DNA from: an uncultured Oscillospiraceae bacterium
Lineage (GTDB): Bacteria > Bacillota > Clostridia > Oscillospirales > Oscillospiraceae
NCBI GenBank assembly: GCA_947629795.1
Contig: CANRFC010000014.1
Span: forward strand, 1 to 59,422
Reading direction: 5' to 3'
DNA length: 59,422 nt
Each line of letters starts with the position of its first letter. Within the stretch, counting starts at the first letter, position 1. A program made the position numbers and the translations under genes. The notes below the pieces were generated by a model. It had not been told where the DNA came from. It saw nothing but the letters and a program-made list of their open reading frames with translations, and searched no databases. Positions 26,424 to 34,194 of this stretch are shown here, one piece after another.

Positions 26424-26819
26424 ATGACACAGAAAAGCATGGGGACAGTCATCGCCGCCCTCCGCCGCTCCCACGGGATGACCCAGCTTGAGCTGGCCGA
26501 AAAGATGGGCGTGACCGACAAGGCGGTCTCCAAGTGGGAACGGGACCTGGCCTGCCCGGACGTGGCCTCTCTGCCGAAGCTGGCAGAGATCCTCGGCGTC
26601 TCCCTGGATGAGCTGATGCAGGCCCAGCGGCCGGTCGGCAGCGGCGAGCGTATTTCCATTCCCACCCTTGCCGTCCTCGTTTTGAAGGCGGTGGCACTGG
26701 CCCTGGGCGTGGGAGTCGCGGTCCTGTCCTTCATGGGAAAGCTGGCCCCCAACGACGGCTTTGCCCTACTGGGCATCGGCCTGGCCTGTTCCGGCATCGC
26801 CCAGATCGCCTCCGTTTAA
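26424..26819 (+). CDS. Small XRE-family regulator with two membrane segments
   Basis: A 131-residue protein. The first 65 residues are a Cro/cI-type helix-turn-helix (GMTQLELAEKMGVTDKAVSKW, here split as GMTQLELAEKMGV and TDKAVSKWERDLACPDV) followed by LAEILGVSLDELM. The last 60 residues contain two hydrophobic segments, so the protein is probably membrane-tethered like the one at 4.6 kb. The ATG at 26424 has AGGAGA upstream; the long open frame before it covers non-coding sequence. It overlaps the end of spoIVFB tail to tail by 4 bases. The target is unknown. Confidence 0.75.
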   Translation: MTQKSMGTVIAALRRSHGMTQLELAEKMGVTDKAVSKWERDLACPDVASLPKLAEILGVSLDELMQAQRPVGSGERISIPTLAVLVLKAVALALGVGVAVLSFMGKLAPNDGFALLGIGLACSGIAQIASV

Positions 26820-27418
26820 AGGATCGTCCATCCCCGCTCTCTCCGGGCGGCAGCGGCCATCCACACTCCGGCGATGAGAAGGGTGAAACTCCGCCCGCCG
26901 CTCTGCCAGAGCAGCACGCCCCCCGCCCCCAGCAGCAGTGCCGCCGCCACATCGCCCCCCAACTGGGCCGCCCTGCGGCCCCAGTCTTCCCGCCCCAGGG
27001 CCGCAAGCAGGCTCTCCAGGGCCCGGCCGCCGTCCAGGGATCCCGCGGGCAGCAGATTGAACCCCGCCAGCCCCAGGTTCAGCCCCACAAAGAGATAGCA
27101 CCCACCCCCCAGCTGGGAAGCCAGCGCTCCCCCGAGAAGGGCGGCCAGGAGATTGGCCGCCGGGCCTGCCAAAGCGGCCCAGAAGAGCCTGCCGGGACTC
27201 AGGGGAGGCCGGGCGGACAGCTCCATTGCCGCCCCACAGGCCGTCAAGGAGATCTGCCTTACATCTCCGCCCAGAGCCCGAATGGCCAGCCAGTGACCCC
27301 CCTCATGGAGGGCGCAGGCCAGAGCGGCCCAGGGCAGTATGCCGGTATCGTCCAGATAATACAGAAGGGCCCACAGGAGCACGAAACCCCCGGTGACCTC
27401 CACTCTCCCCAGTCTCAC
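26816..27418 (-). CDS. spoIVFB: Site-2-type membrane metalloprotease, SpoIVFB-like
   Basis: Integral membrane zinc protease of 200 residues. The active-site helix ALHEGGHWLA carries H-E-x-x-H at about residue 38, and the third ligand is the Asp of FNLLPAGSLDGGRAL at about 122-136. Several other hydrophobic segments give five or six membrane passes. In spore formers SpoIVFB cleaves pro-sigma-K. The start is a GTG at 27418 that overlaps the stop of the M23 gene by 4 bases, the classical spoIVFA-spoIVFB arrangement, which supports this identity over a general M50 protease. Confidence 0.85.
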   Translation of the reverse strand: MRLGRVEVTGGFVLLWALLYYLDDTGILPWAALACALHEGGHWLAIRALGGDVRQISLTACGAAMELSARPPLSPGRLFWAALAGPAANLLAALLGGALASQLGGGCYLFVGLNLGLAGFNLLPAGSLDGGRALESLLAALGREDWGRRAAQLGGDVAAALLLGAGGVLLWQSGGRSFTLLIAGVWMAAAARRERGWTIL

Positions 27419-28371
27419 CCGGCGGTCTCGATATAGTAGAGGGGTTCCAGCCGCACCCCGTCCTTTTTTAGCTCAAAGTGGAGATGGGCTCCGGTGACCT
27501 TACCGGTGGCCCCCGATTCGGCCACCTTTTCCCCTACCTCCACCTGCTGTCCCTTTTCCACACACAGTTTGGAGCAGTGGGCGTAGAAGCTCTCCACCCC
27601 ATTTCCGTGGTCGATCTGGAGATAGAGCCCGTAGACGTCGCTCTGGCCGATGTACTCCACCGTTCCGGCAGCAAAGGCTCCCACGGCAGTGCCCTCCGGG
27701 ACAGCCAGATCCACCCCGTAGTGAAATTTCTGCCCGCCGTCGATGGGATGCTCCCGCCAGCCGAAGTCGGAGGTCAAGGGCCCCAGGGCGGGGGTCGCAG
27801 TCTCCTCCAGGCCCAGAGCATACTTGTCCATGGTGGTGTTCTTAGGCAGAGCGGGGCCGTCGTAGTCCATGTGAACCACCGCGGACTCAGGCTCTTCTTC
27901 CTCCTGAATTGGAAGGGCCAGGGAGACGCTGTCCGACATGGGATCCTCCTTTACAGGCTCCGGCAAAACCTGCCCCAGCAACACTGGCTGGGCGGTCTCC
28001 CTCACCCAGCCTCGCACCTGCCGGCCGGCAGATTTGTAAAGGGGTCCTCCTTGCCAGCTTTCCGGGGCAGGCCGCTGCTGGGGAAGGAACACATCCTGGC
28101 ACAGCTCCCCCAGGCTCTCCCCCACCGGTCTCCCGGCGGCCACGCTCCAGCCCAGGTCGGCAAAGGCCGCCTGGAAATCGGCGTCCCCGGTAAGGGCGGT
28201 GGTCAGCTCGTCGCGCACGTCAGAAAGCCGGCCGGCGCCCTTGGCCCAAAAGGCCAGGGCAAACAGGATCAAACAGGCCGCCAGCTGTCCCAGCCGCCGC
28301 CTTTCCCGCTCTCCCAGGGGCGCCTTTTTCCCCCGACGCAGGCGTTTTCCGGCTGTGCTTGTCTTTTCCAT
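27415..28371 (-). CDS. spoIVFA: SpoIVFA-like M23-domain membrane protein
   Basis: About 318 residues: a basic amino end, one membrane segment (about residues 30-47), an extracytoplasmic linker and a C-terminal LytM/M23 domain. The M23 zinc motifs look intact (HYGVDLA for H-x(3)-D and HLHFEL for H-x-H), with SDFGWREHP and the GATGKVTGAHLHF block. SpoIVFA of Bacillus holds SpoIVFB in an inhibited complex, and its M23 domain is a target of the SpoIVB protease. The ATG at 28371 follows GGGAGGTG. The gene overlaps spoIVFB. A mother-cell (sigma-E) promoter is expected, but I could not define one with confidence. Confidence 0.8.
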   Translation of the reverse strand: MEKTSTAGKRLRRGKKAPLGERERRRLGQLAACLILFALAFWAKGAGRLSDVRDELTTALTGDADFQAAFADLGWSVAAGRPVGESLGELCQDVFLPQQRPAPESWQGGPLYKSAGRQVRGWVRETAQPVLLGQVLPEPVKEDPMSDSVSLALPIQEEEEPESAVVHMDYDGPALPKNTTMDKYALGLEETATPALGPLTSDFGWREHPIDGGQKFHYGVDLAVPEGTAVGAFAAGTVEYIGQSDVYGLYLQIDHGNGVESFYAHCSKLCVEKGQQVEVGEKVAESGATGKVTGAHLHFELKKDGVRLEPLYYIETAG

Positions 28372-28434
28372 GGCTCCCACCTCCCTGGAAAAGCTATGCA
28401 TGACCTGTCCATTTTATGCGGGAAAAATGGGCGC

Positions 28435-28468
28435 AAAAAATCCCCTCACCACACTGTGAGGGGATTTT
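28435..28468 (-). terminator. Terminator of the alr-mazF-28.6 kb gene run
   Basis: A 13-bp perfect stem (28456-28468 with 28437-28449), loop of six, followed by a run of U on the minus strand. It lies about 140 bases after the last stop codon. Confidence 0.85.
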
Positions 28469-28604
28469 CGGCGGTTTTTTGATATGTGAAATCTGATCTC
28501 TGCAAGACCTCAATAGGGCCGCCTTTGGGTCTCTACCCCACTCTTTTTTGTCTCATCGTTTCTGTCAAAAGGACCCAATGGGGCAGCATTTCCATTTTAT
28601 GGCT

Positions 28605-29048
28605 CTACCCCACCGAATAGGATCCCTGGACCAGGACGGTGGAGGCAGAACCGGCGGTGAGGGTGGTCTCCGCGGTGGCCAGGTAGAGATGGTTGGCGGT
28701 GAGACCTCCGGTGATGGTCCCGTCGGTCACGTCGGTGAGAGAGACCGAGGGAGCCATGGCCCCGGAGCGGAAGAGGATCTGGGCGCCGGCGGAGAGCTTC
28801 AGCGTCTTGCCCTTGGACACCTCCACCGCCACAAAGGAGCCTCTCTGACTGCCCTGGGCTGCCCCCAGCTCGTCCAGCTTGGCGTCCACCTGGGCCATGA
28901 TCTCGGGGACGGCCTTCTCGTTGAGGTAGCTCAGGGTCACCAGGGGATCGGACTGGCTGCCCTGGCTCACCGCCAAAGCCACGCCGGCCAAAGTCACAGC
29001 GATCAGGGCGACGCAGACCGCCCGGGTGGTCCACTTCATGGGTCTCAT
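28605..29048 (-). CDS. Secreted or anchored protein of unknown function
   Basis: A 147-residue protein with an N-terminal membrane segment or signal peptide (about residues 8-27, ending ALAVS). The mature part begins SQSDPLVTLSYLNEKAVP, a helical segment that I recognise only as a recurrent type in Oscillospiraceae, then an alternating small-residue beta-rich half (SAGAQILFRSG, TANHLYLATAET, VLVQGSYSVG). It resembles cell-surface or sporulation-associated proteins, but no function can be assigned. The ATG at 29048 has AGGAGG 8 bases upstream. It follows mazF by about 70 bases and is the last gene of the alr run. Confidence 0.65.
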   Translation of the reverse strand: MRPMKWTTRAVCVALIAVTLAGVALAVSQGSQSDPLVTLSYLNEKAVPEIMAQVDAKLDELGAAQGSQRGSFVAVEVSKGKTLKLSAGAQILFRSGAMAPSVSLTDVTDGTITGGLTANHLYLATAETTLTAGSASTVLVQGSYSVG

Positions 29049-29120
29049 GGGGAATTCCTCCTATGTATTGTAGTTTGAACGGTGGGGCGGGCCGCCTGTG
29101 GCCCGGCCCCGACCGCTTTG

Positions 29121-29486
29121 TCATACCAGTTCTCTGGGCCGCAGGCCAAAGCTCACGGCGATGGCCCCGTCTACCTTCTGCATCTGTTCCTCATCCAGCC
29201 GGCCCATATACTCCCGCAGCCGCTTTTTGTCCAGGGTCCGGATCTGCTCCAGGAGCACCACCGATTCCTTGGGCAGGCCGTAGGTATTGGCCGACAGGTC
29301 GATATGGGTCGGCAGGCGGGCCTTCCCGGTCTGAGATGTGATGGCGGCGGCGATCACGGTGGGGCTGTGACGGTTGCCGGTGTCGTTCTGGATGATGAGC
29401 ACCGGCCGCACGCCCCCTTGCTCGCTGCCCACCACAGGGCTCAGGTCGGCGTAAAAAATGTCTCCTCGTCTTACGCTGCTGTCCAC
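29121..29486 (-). CDS. MazF/NdoA-type mRNA interferase toxin, without a visible antitoxin
   Basis: A 121-residue member of the MazF/PemK family, sequence-specific endoribonucleases. The N-terminal [29 protein letters not shown], the strand [10 protein letters not shown] and the later [18 protein letters not shown] are the family blocks, and the length is normal. The start is a GTG at 29486 with GGAGAG about 9 bases upstream. In many Firmicutes this toxin lies after alr and is preceded by a ribbon-helix-helix antitoxin gene. Here the 197-base gap to alr holds no such frame on the minus strand, only peptides of about 24 codons. The toxin may be silent, controlled elsewhere or adapted to another role. 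Confidence 0.88.
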   Translation of the reverse strand: MDSSVRRGDIFYADLSPVVGSEQGGVRPVLIIQNDTGNRHSPTVIAAAITSQTGKARLPTHIDLSANTYGLPKESVVLLEQIRTLDKKRLREYMGRLDEEQMQKVDGAIAVSFGLRPRELV

Positions 29487-29683
29487 TTCGGCTCACTCTC
29501 CGCGGTTCAAAGTCACCGCCTGCCCAAGGGCTCCGGCGGTCACTATGATTTTCCCACGGCTGGGCGGGAGTTATACCTCTTTCCCACGGATTTTCCGGAA
29601 AGGAGAGGTCCCCTCCCTGCCCCCGGCAGTTTCCTCCCGGCCCATTTTACGCCGGGGAGGCTCTGAAGGTGCGCAGCCTGCGC

Positions 29684-30814
29684 TCAGGGAAGATAGACCC
29701 GGGGCACCCGGGGATTCACATCGCACAGCAGCTCATACTGGATGGTCCCTGCCAGTCTGGCAGCGTTCTCCACCGGGACGTGGGGGCCGTAGACCTCCAC
29801 CTCGTCACCGGGTTCCACACCGGGCAGGTCGGTGACATCCACCATGCACATGTCCATACAGATCCGGCCCACCACCGGGGCAAGGCCGCCGCCCACCCAG
29901 ACCTTCAGCTTATCCGAGCACCGCCGGGGCAGGCCGTCGCCGTAGCCGATGGCGATGGCGGCCAGGGTGGTGTCCCGGTCCAGGGTGTGGGTGCGACCGT
30001 AGCTGACACTGGTGCCGGCGGGGACGGTCTTCACCGAGGCCACCCGGGTCTTCAGGGTCATCAGGGGCCGCAGGCCGGGGCCGTCCAGGCCCTCGCAGGA
30101 GGGGTCGGGATAGTGGCCGTAGAGGGCGATACCGGGGCGGACCATGTCCAGATAGGTACAGGGATATTTGAGGGTGGCCGCCCCCGCCGCGCAGTGACGG
30201 ATGGGAAACTCCACTCCCCTGGCCTTCAGGGCGTCCAGCAGGTCCAGGAACCGGGTGAACTGGAGCATGGTGTACTCCTCGCTGCCGTCGGCGTCGGCAA
30301 AATGGGTGAAGACCCCCTCCCAGCTGAGCCCCGGCAGGGCGTGGAGGGCAGCGGCGGTCTCCACCGTCCGGGCCAGGTCCTTCTCATCGCAGAGGAAGCC
30401 CAGCCGGGACATACCGGTATCCACCTTCAGATGGACGGTGAGAGACTTGCCCAGCCTGACGGCCTCCCGGGAAAAGGCCCGGGCACTCTCGGCGTCAAAG
30501 ACCGCCTGGGTGACGCGGTGCTCGATGAGCTCCGCCGTCCAGGCCGGATCGGTCCAGCCCAGAATGAGGATGGGGGCCCGGATGCCGGCCTCCCGGAGCT
30601 GGACGGCCTCGTCCAGGCAGGCCACCGCCAAATAGTCGCAGCCCAGCTCCTCCAGGCGCTGGGCCACCGGCACCGCCCCGTGGCCGTAGGCGTTGGCCTT
30701 CACCACCCCCAGGTATTTGCAGCCCTGGGGGAGCATGGCGCGGAGGGTGCGGTAGTTGTGTTCCAGGTTTTCAAGGTCGATCTCCGCCCAGGTCCGGCGG
30801 GTGAGCTTGTCCAT
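29684..30814 (-). CDS. alr: Alanine racemase
   Basis: PLP enzyme that makes D-alanine for peptidoglycan; 376 residues. The PLP lysine is in GVVKANAYGHGAV, the second catalytic residue in VSYGRTHTL, and the KVDTGMSRLGF segment is typical. TWAEIDLENLEHNYR is the usual amino end. The ATG at 30814 has GAGGG 6 bases upstream. It is followed by the MazF-type gene, a frequent arrangement. Its promoter lies back to back with that of the SUFU gene. Confidence 0.96.
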   Translation of the reverse strand: MDKLTRRTWAEIDLENLEHNYRTLRAMLPQGCKYLGVVKANAYGHGAVPVAQRLEELGCDYLAVACLDEAVQLREAGIRAPILILGWTDPAWTAELIEHRVTQAVFDAESARAFSREAVRLGKSLTVHLKVDTGMSRLGFLCDEKDLARTVETAAALHALPGLSWEGVFTHFADADGSEEYTMLQFTRFLDLLDALKARGVEFPIRHCAAGAATLKYPCTYLDMVRPGIALYGHYPDPSCEGLDGPGLRPLMTLKTRVASVKTVPAGTSVSYGRTHTLDRDTTLAAIAIGYGDGLPRRCSDKLKVWVGGGLAPVVGRICMDMCMVDVTDLPGVEPGDEVEVYGPHVPVENAARLAGTIQYELLCDVNPRVPRVYLP

Positions 30815-30838
30815 AGAGATCCCTCTTTTCGTCTCTAT

Positions 30839-30867
30839 ATTTTACCCCATCCGGGCCGGCAGGTCAA
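30839..30867 (-). promoter_or_regulatory. Promoter of alr
   Basis: -35 TTGACC (30867-30862) and -10 TAAAAT (30844-30839), 17-base spacing on the minus strand. Its -35 box forms one half of a dyad with the opposite promoter: TCAAGG and CCTTGA four bases apart. Confidence 0.75.
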
Positions 30868-30875
30868 GGCTCCCC

Positions 30876-30905
30876 TTGACAGGCCGGGAAAAAAGGGCGT
30901 AAAAT
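30876..30905 (+). promoter_or_regulatory. Promoter of the SUFU-domain gene
   Basis: -35 TTGACA (30876-30881) and -10 TAAAAT (30900-30905), 18-base spacing. It diverges from the alr promoter, with 8 bases between the two -35 boxes. Confidence 0.7.
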
Positions 30906-30938
30906 GGAAGAAACTTGCAATCAAGGAGGGCGCTTACC

Positions 30939-31715
30939 ATGGGCCTGTTTGACCGCTTCCGCAGGAGGAAGAAGGAACAGGAGGTCTCCCCCGGCGGGTC
31001 CCCCATCTACCGCTATGAGGACCACGGGGACCGGGGCTTCCAGCCGCCCCAGGAGGTGGGGGTCCACATGGAGGAGATCGAGGCCCACTTCGACAAGCTC
31101 TTCCCCAACCGGGGCAGCTTTGTCTACCACGAGATCATCTCGGACATCATCCACATCGACATCCACGTGATGCGGCCCACCGAAAAGGAGCCCTTCTGGG
31201 TCCTGTTCACCACCGGCATGAGCGATCTGCCCATGACCCTCCCCGAGGAGATCCGGGACCGGGAGGAGCTGAAGTACGGCGAGCTCTACATGCTCCTGCC
31301 CCAGAGCTGGGAGCTGGGCCAGGAGGGGCAGACTCCCAGGGACATCCCCAGCCGGTACACCTGGCCCATCGGGGTGCTGAAATTCCTGGCCCGGTTCCCC
31401 CACGAGTATCAGACCTGGCTGGGCTACGGCCACACCGTCCCCAACGGAGCGGACTACGCTCCCTTTGACGGGAGCGTGGGCTTCGGCGGGGTGGTCCTGT
31501 CCTGGGGGGACGGCCCCCTGGGGACCCTGAAGGCCAAGGACGGCAAGGAGATCCGTTTCTATGAGGTCATCCCCGCCTACAAAGAGGAGATCGAGTACAA
31601 GCTGAAGTACGGCATGAAGGCCCTGCTGGAGAAATTCAACGACGCCGAGCTGGGCCACATCCTGGACCCGGACCGCCCCAACACCTGCCCGGACTTCAAG
31701 GAGATCTTGGACTGA
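30939..31715 (+). CDS. Suppressor-of-fused domain protein
   Basis: A 258-residue soluble protein. After a basic amino end (MGLFDRFRRRKKE), residues 30 onward match the SUFU-domain type found in many bacteria: EEIEAHFDKLFP, FVYHEIISDIIHIDIHVM, WVLFTTGMSDLPM and YGELYMLLPQSW are the recognisable blocks. In bacteria the function is unknown; it is often linked to polymorphic-toxin immunity, but no toxin gene is adjacent here. The ATG at 30939 follows AGGAGG. It is a single-gene unit between a promoter and a bidirectional terminator. Confidence 0.8.
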   Translation: MGLFDRFRRRKKEQEVSPGGSPIYRYEDHGDRGFQPPQEVGVHMEEIEAHFDKLFPNRGSFVYHEIISDIIHIDIHVMRPTEKEPFWVLFTTGMSDLPMTLPEEIRDREELKYGELYMLLPQSWELGQEGQTPRDIPSRYTWPIGVLKFLARFPHEYQTWLGYGHTVPNGADYAPFDGSVGFGGVVLSWGDGPLGTLKAKDGKEIRFYEVIPAYKEEIEYKLKYGMKALLEKFNDAELGHILDPDRPNTCPDFKEILD

Positions 31716-31753
31716 AAAAGCGCCCGGCATCCGCGGATGCCGGGCGTGTTTTT
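31716..31753. terminator. Bidirectional terminator
   Basis: A 12-bp GC-rich stem (31721-31732 with 31735-31746) is flanked by A and T runs on both sides. It ends the SUFU gene on the plus strand and the kinase-nnrD-lipoprotein run on the minus strand. Confidence 0.88.
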
Positions 31754-32382
31754 CAATCGGCACGGGTCCCTGTCTCCAGGATAAAGCCGGAAAACTGGCA
31801 CTGGATCACCGTCCTGCCGTCCAGGGAGAGCTCCCCCCGGAGGAGGGCGAAGGTCTCAGGGTCCAGCCACAGCTCGCACTCCCGGCCCGTGCCGGGCTGG
31901 GCCTCGGGCTCCCGGAGGGAGAGGCGCAGAGCCTGAATCGTCTCCTCCCCGGTGCTCCCACTGTCCTCCAGGCAGCACTCAGCCACAAAGCCCTCCCGGG
32001 CGTAGGTGAGCAGAGCGGGGACGGCGTCCACGGGGGTGAGGCCCCGGTCGTCCAGGGGGCCGGTCTCCACCATTACCCCCTCATACTCCAGGGCGGTCTC
32101 CCCAGCGTGGACCACGGCGGAGGCCCCGGCCACGTTCTCGGGAGAGGTGAGGGTGATCACCAGTTCCCCCTCCTTCTCCCAGCTCAGCTCAGCGCCGTAG
32201 GAGAACACCCGCTCCCCGTAGTCGGCGGTGAGCTCCACATGGGCGGTGCAGGCGGTCATCTCCACATAAGCCCGGCGGGCCTGCTGCAGGAGCTCCTCGG
32301 CCCGGTCCGCCTCTCCCCCGCCGCAGGCGGCGAGGAGCAGGGCCGGGGCTATCGTCAGTGCGCAAAGACGGGCTGAGCGCAC
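31753..32382 (-). CDS. Lipoprotein of unknown function, possibly LolA/LppX-like fold
   Basis: A 209-residue predicted lipoprotein: positively charged start, hydrophobic core and lipobox LLAAC with Cys at about residue 20, then GGGE. The body has a helix (RAEELLQQARRAYVEMTA) and a set of alternating beta strands such as CTAHVELTADYG, ELVITLTSP, CELWLDPETFALLRGEL and IQCQFSGFI, the pattern of lipoprotein-carrier-like folds; this is an inference. The start is a GTG at 32382 with AGGAGG 7 bases upstream. It lies 12 bases after nnrD. Confidence 0.7.
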   Translation of the reverse strand: MRSARLCALTIAPALLLAACGGGEADRAEELLQQARRAYVEMTACTAHVELTADYGERVFSYGAELSWEKEGELVITLTSPENVAGASAVVHAGETALEYEGVMVETGPLDDRGLTPVDAVPALLTYAREGFVAECCLEDSGSTGEETIQALRLSLREPEAQPGTGRECELWLDPETFALLRGELSLDGRTVIQCQFSGFILETGTRAD

Positions 32383-32394
32383 AAAATGGCCTCC

Positions 32395-33288
32395 TTAGAA
32401 TCGTTTCAGGGTCTCCGGGAGTTTTTCCATGAGGTCGGTGGGGGCCATGGAGTACTCCCCCTTCTCTGCCGCCGCCAGGTCTCCCGCCTGGCCGTGAAGG
32501 CACACCGCCCAGGGGGCAGCCTGCTCCGGGGGGATCCCCTGTCCCAGCAGGGCCAGGAGGATGCCGGAGAGCACGTCGCCGCTGCCCCCGGCGGCCATGC
32601 CCGGGTTGCCGGTGGTGTTGACATAGGCCCGGCCGTCAGGCAGCGCGGTGACGGTGCGGTGGCCCTTGAGGACCAGCACGCATTGGTGGGCAGCGGCAAA
32701 GGCTCTGGCCGCCCCCACCCGGTCCTCTCCGGGAACACGGCCCGTCAGGCGGGCAAACTCCCCGTCGTGGGGGGTGAGGACGGTGGGGCCCTTGCGGCTG
32801 TCCAGCACATCTATATGCCCCACCAGGGCATTTATGCCATCGGCGTCCAAAATAAGGGGGCAAGCAAGAACACTTGTCAGCTTCCGGGAGACCCAGGCGG
32901 CGTCCGGCTCCCGGCTCAGGCCGGGGCCGATGAGGGCAGCGTCAGCCCCGGACATTGTTTCCAGGGCCCGGTCCAGAGCCAGGCGGGAGAAGGTCCCCCG
33001 GCCGGGCCCCACGGCGGCCCAGGGGACGGCGGGCAGGGGCCGGGGCATGGCGCACTCCAGCTTGGCGGCGGCGACGGGCCAGACGGGCTCGGGCACCAGG
33101 ACGGTGACCAGGCCCGCGCCGGTGCGGACGGCGGCCTTGGCCGCCAGGACGGGGGCGCCGGAGTAACCCACCGCGCCGCCCAGGATGACCACCCGGCCGA
33201 AATTCCCCTTGTGGGCGTTCCGGTCCCGGTGGGGAAGGGATATGTCGGCGGGGGCGACCTCCCAGAGCTTGTCTCCGATCTGCTTCAT
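32395..33288 (-). CDS. nnrD: ADP- or ATP-dependent NAD(P)H-hydrate dehydratase
   Basis: Repairs hydrated NAD(P)H in the cytoplasm. The protein is 297 residues and contains only the ribokinase-like C-terminal (YjeF_C) domain: HKGNFGRVVILGGAVGYSGAP near the start in pieces, AKAAVRTGAGLVTVLV, and the catalytic NPGMAAGGSGDVLSG. The N-terminal epimerase domain (NnrE), often fused, is absent. The ATG at 33288 overlaps the kinase-like gene by 4 bases. It is the middle gene of a three-gene run. Confidence 0.92.
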   Translation of the reverse strand: MKQIGDKLWEVAPADISLPHRDRNAHKGNFGRVVILGGAVGYSGAPVLAAKAAVRTGAGLVTVLVPEPVWPVAAAKLECAMPRPLPAVPWAAVGPGRGTFSRLALDRALETMSGADAALIGPGLSREPDAAWVSRKLTSVLACPLILDADGINALVGHIDVLDSRKGPTVLTPHDGEFARLTGRVPGEDRVGAARAFAAAHQCVLVLKGHRTVTALPDGRAYVNTTGNPGMAAGGSGDVLSGILLALLGQGIPPEQAAPWAVCLHGQAGDLAAAEKGEYSMAPTDLMEKLPETLKRF

Positions 33289-33827
33289 GCCTGTCTCTCC
33301 CTTTCCTCCATGTATTGCAGGAATTCCGGGGTCTTGGACCAGTATTTGACCCCCCAGCGGGCGAAATCCCACTGTTCCATGTACTCATTGCACTCATAGT
33401 CGATGTACCACAGCTTGTCGCCGCTGAGGACAAAATTGGTGGGAAAATAGTCGATGTTCCACCCCGCAGGATAGAGGAGGTCACACATGGCCTCCACCTG
33501 GGCGATCAGGTCAGGGGTCATTTGGTCCCCGACGACCAGGTCCAGGGCGGTGGGGCCATGAATATACTCCTTCAGGATGCGCTCTCCGGCCCGGTCCACC
33601 TCCAGAAGCCGGGGCAGAGGCAGGCCCAGGGCAGAGAGGGTCTGATAGTCCCGGAGCTCGGCGGCAAGCTTGTCGCCGAATTGGTAGTAGGCACAGGGCT
33701 CGTGGTGGAGCTGTTTCAGGACCCGGCGCTCGCCGCCGGCCTCCACCAGATAGGAATAGCCCCCCTTGCCCTTGCCCAGCAGGCCCAGGACCCGGCAGGG
33801 CCTGCCGTTCATTTCCACGGTCTCCAC
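33285..33827 (-). CDS. Small protein-kinase-like protein (APH/RIO type)
   Basis: A 180-residue protein with a reduced kinase fold: glycine-loop-like LLGKGKGGYSYLVE, Lys in RRVLKQL, a hinge ILKEYIHGP, a catalytic-loop-like WNIDYFPTNFVL with the Asn, and YIDYECNE in the position of DFG. The usual HRD histidine is replaced by Asn-Ile-Asp. The start should be the GTG at 33827 with GGGGGGAG in front, because the ATG at 33857 lies inside the -10 box. Members are annotated as serine/threonine kinase-like proteins of unknown substrate. It is first in the run with nnrD. Confidence 0.7.
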   Translation of the reverse strand: METVEMNGRPCRVLGLLGKGKGGYSYLVEAGGERRVLKQLHHEPCAYYQFGDKLAAELRDYQTLSALGLPLPRLLEVDRAGERILKEYIHGPTALDLVVGDQMTPDLIAQVEAMCDLLYPAGWNIDYFPTNFVLSGDKLWYIDYECNEYMEQWDFARWGVKYWSKTPEFLQYMEERERQA

Positions 33828-33855
33828 GGCGCTCCCCCCTCTCGTTTCCGCCTCC

Positions 33856-33885
33856 ATTCTAAGCCCCCCACCGGGCTTTTGTCAA
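33856..33885 (-). promoter_or_regulatory. Promoter of the kinase-nnrD-lipoprotein run
   Basis: -35 TTGACA (33885-33880) and -10 TAGAAT (33861-33856), 18-base spacing on the minus strand. Its position rules out the ATG at 33857 as the start codon. Confidence 0.75.
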
Positions 33886-33892
33886 TTTCGAC

Positions 33893-33921
33893 TTGCATTT
33901 CCGCCGAAACTGTGGTATAAA
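33893..33921 (+). promoter_or_regulatory. Promoter of the Phe T-box operon
   Basis: -35 TTGCAT (33893-33898) and -10 TATAAA (33916-33921), 17-base spacing. Only 7 bases separate it from the -35 box of the divergent promoter. Confidence 0.7.
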
Positions 33922-33928
33922 TGCACTT

Positions 33929-34158
33929 GTATGAACGCGAGGAAGGGGAAAATAGCGTGCCGCCCTCCGGCAAGAGAGGACCTTCACCGGCTGAAAGAGG
34001 TCCCGGAGGATGCGCTTGGTTCGCCCCGGAGCGGCCCGTGAGAGCGGGACGGCTGCCCACCGATAGCGGGGCGCTGAGCGTGCGCCTTGGGCGCAAATGC
34101 GGGTGGTACCGCGGAAGGTGAGCCTTTCGTCCCGATTTTCGGGACGGGGGGCTTTTTT
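33929..34158 (+). ncRNA. T-box leader, tRNA-Phe responsive
   Basis: The T-box sequence GCGGGTGGTACCGCGG is at 34099-34114. A 15-bp terminator stem with three G-U pairs (34121-34135 with 34139-34153) is followed by T to 34158. Stem I has AGAGAGGACC pairing with GGTCC. The specifier reads TTC at 34020-34022, and the following CCCC (34024-34027) pairs with GGGG at 33945-33948. Phe agrees with pheST downstream. Confidence 0.9.
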
Positions 34159-34194
34159 GTTGGGAAAGAGGGTGAGAGGATGGAGGCAATCGCC

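Noticed and set aside
29487-29683. Small antitoxin gene upstream of the MazF-type toxin
   Set aside because: The two available minus-strand frames are about 24 codons and show no ribbon-helix-helix or AbrB pattern.
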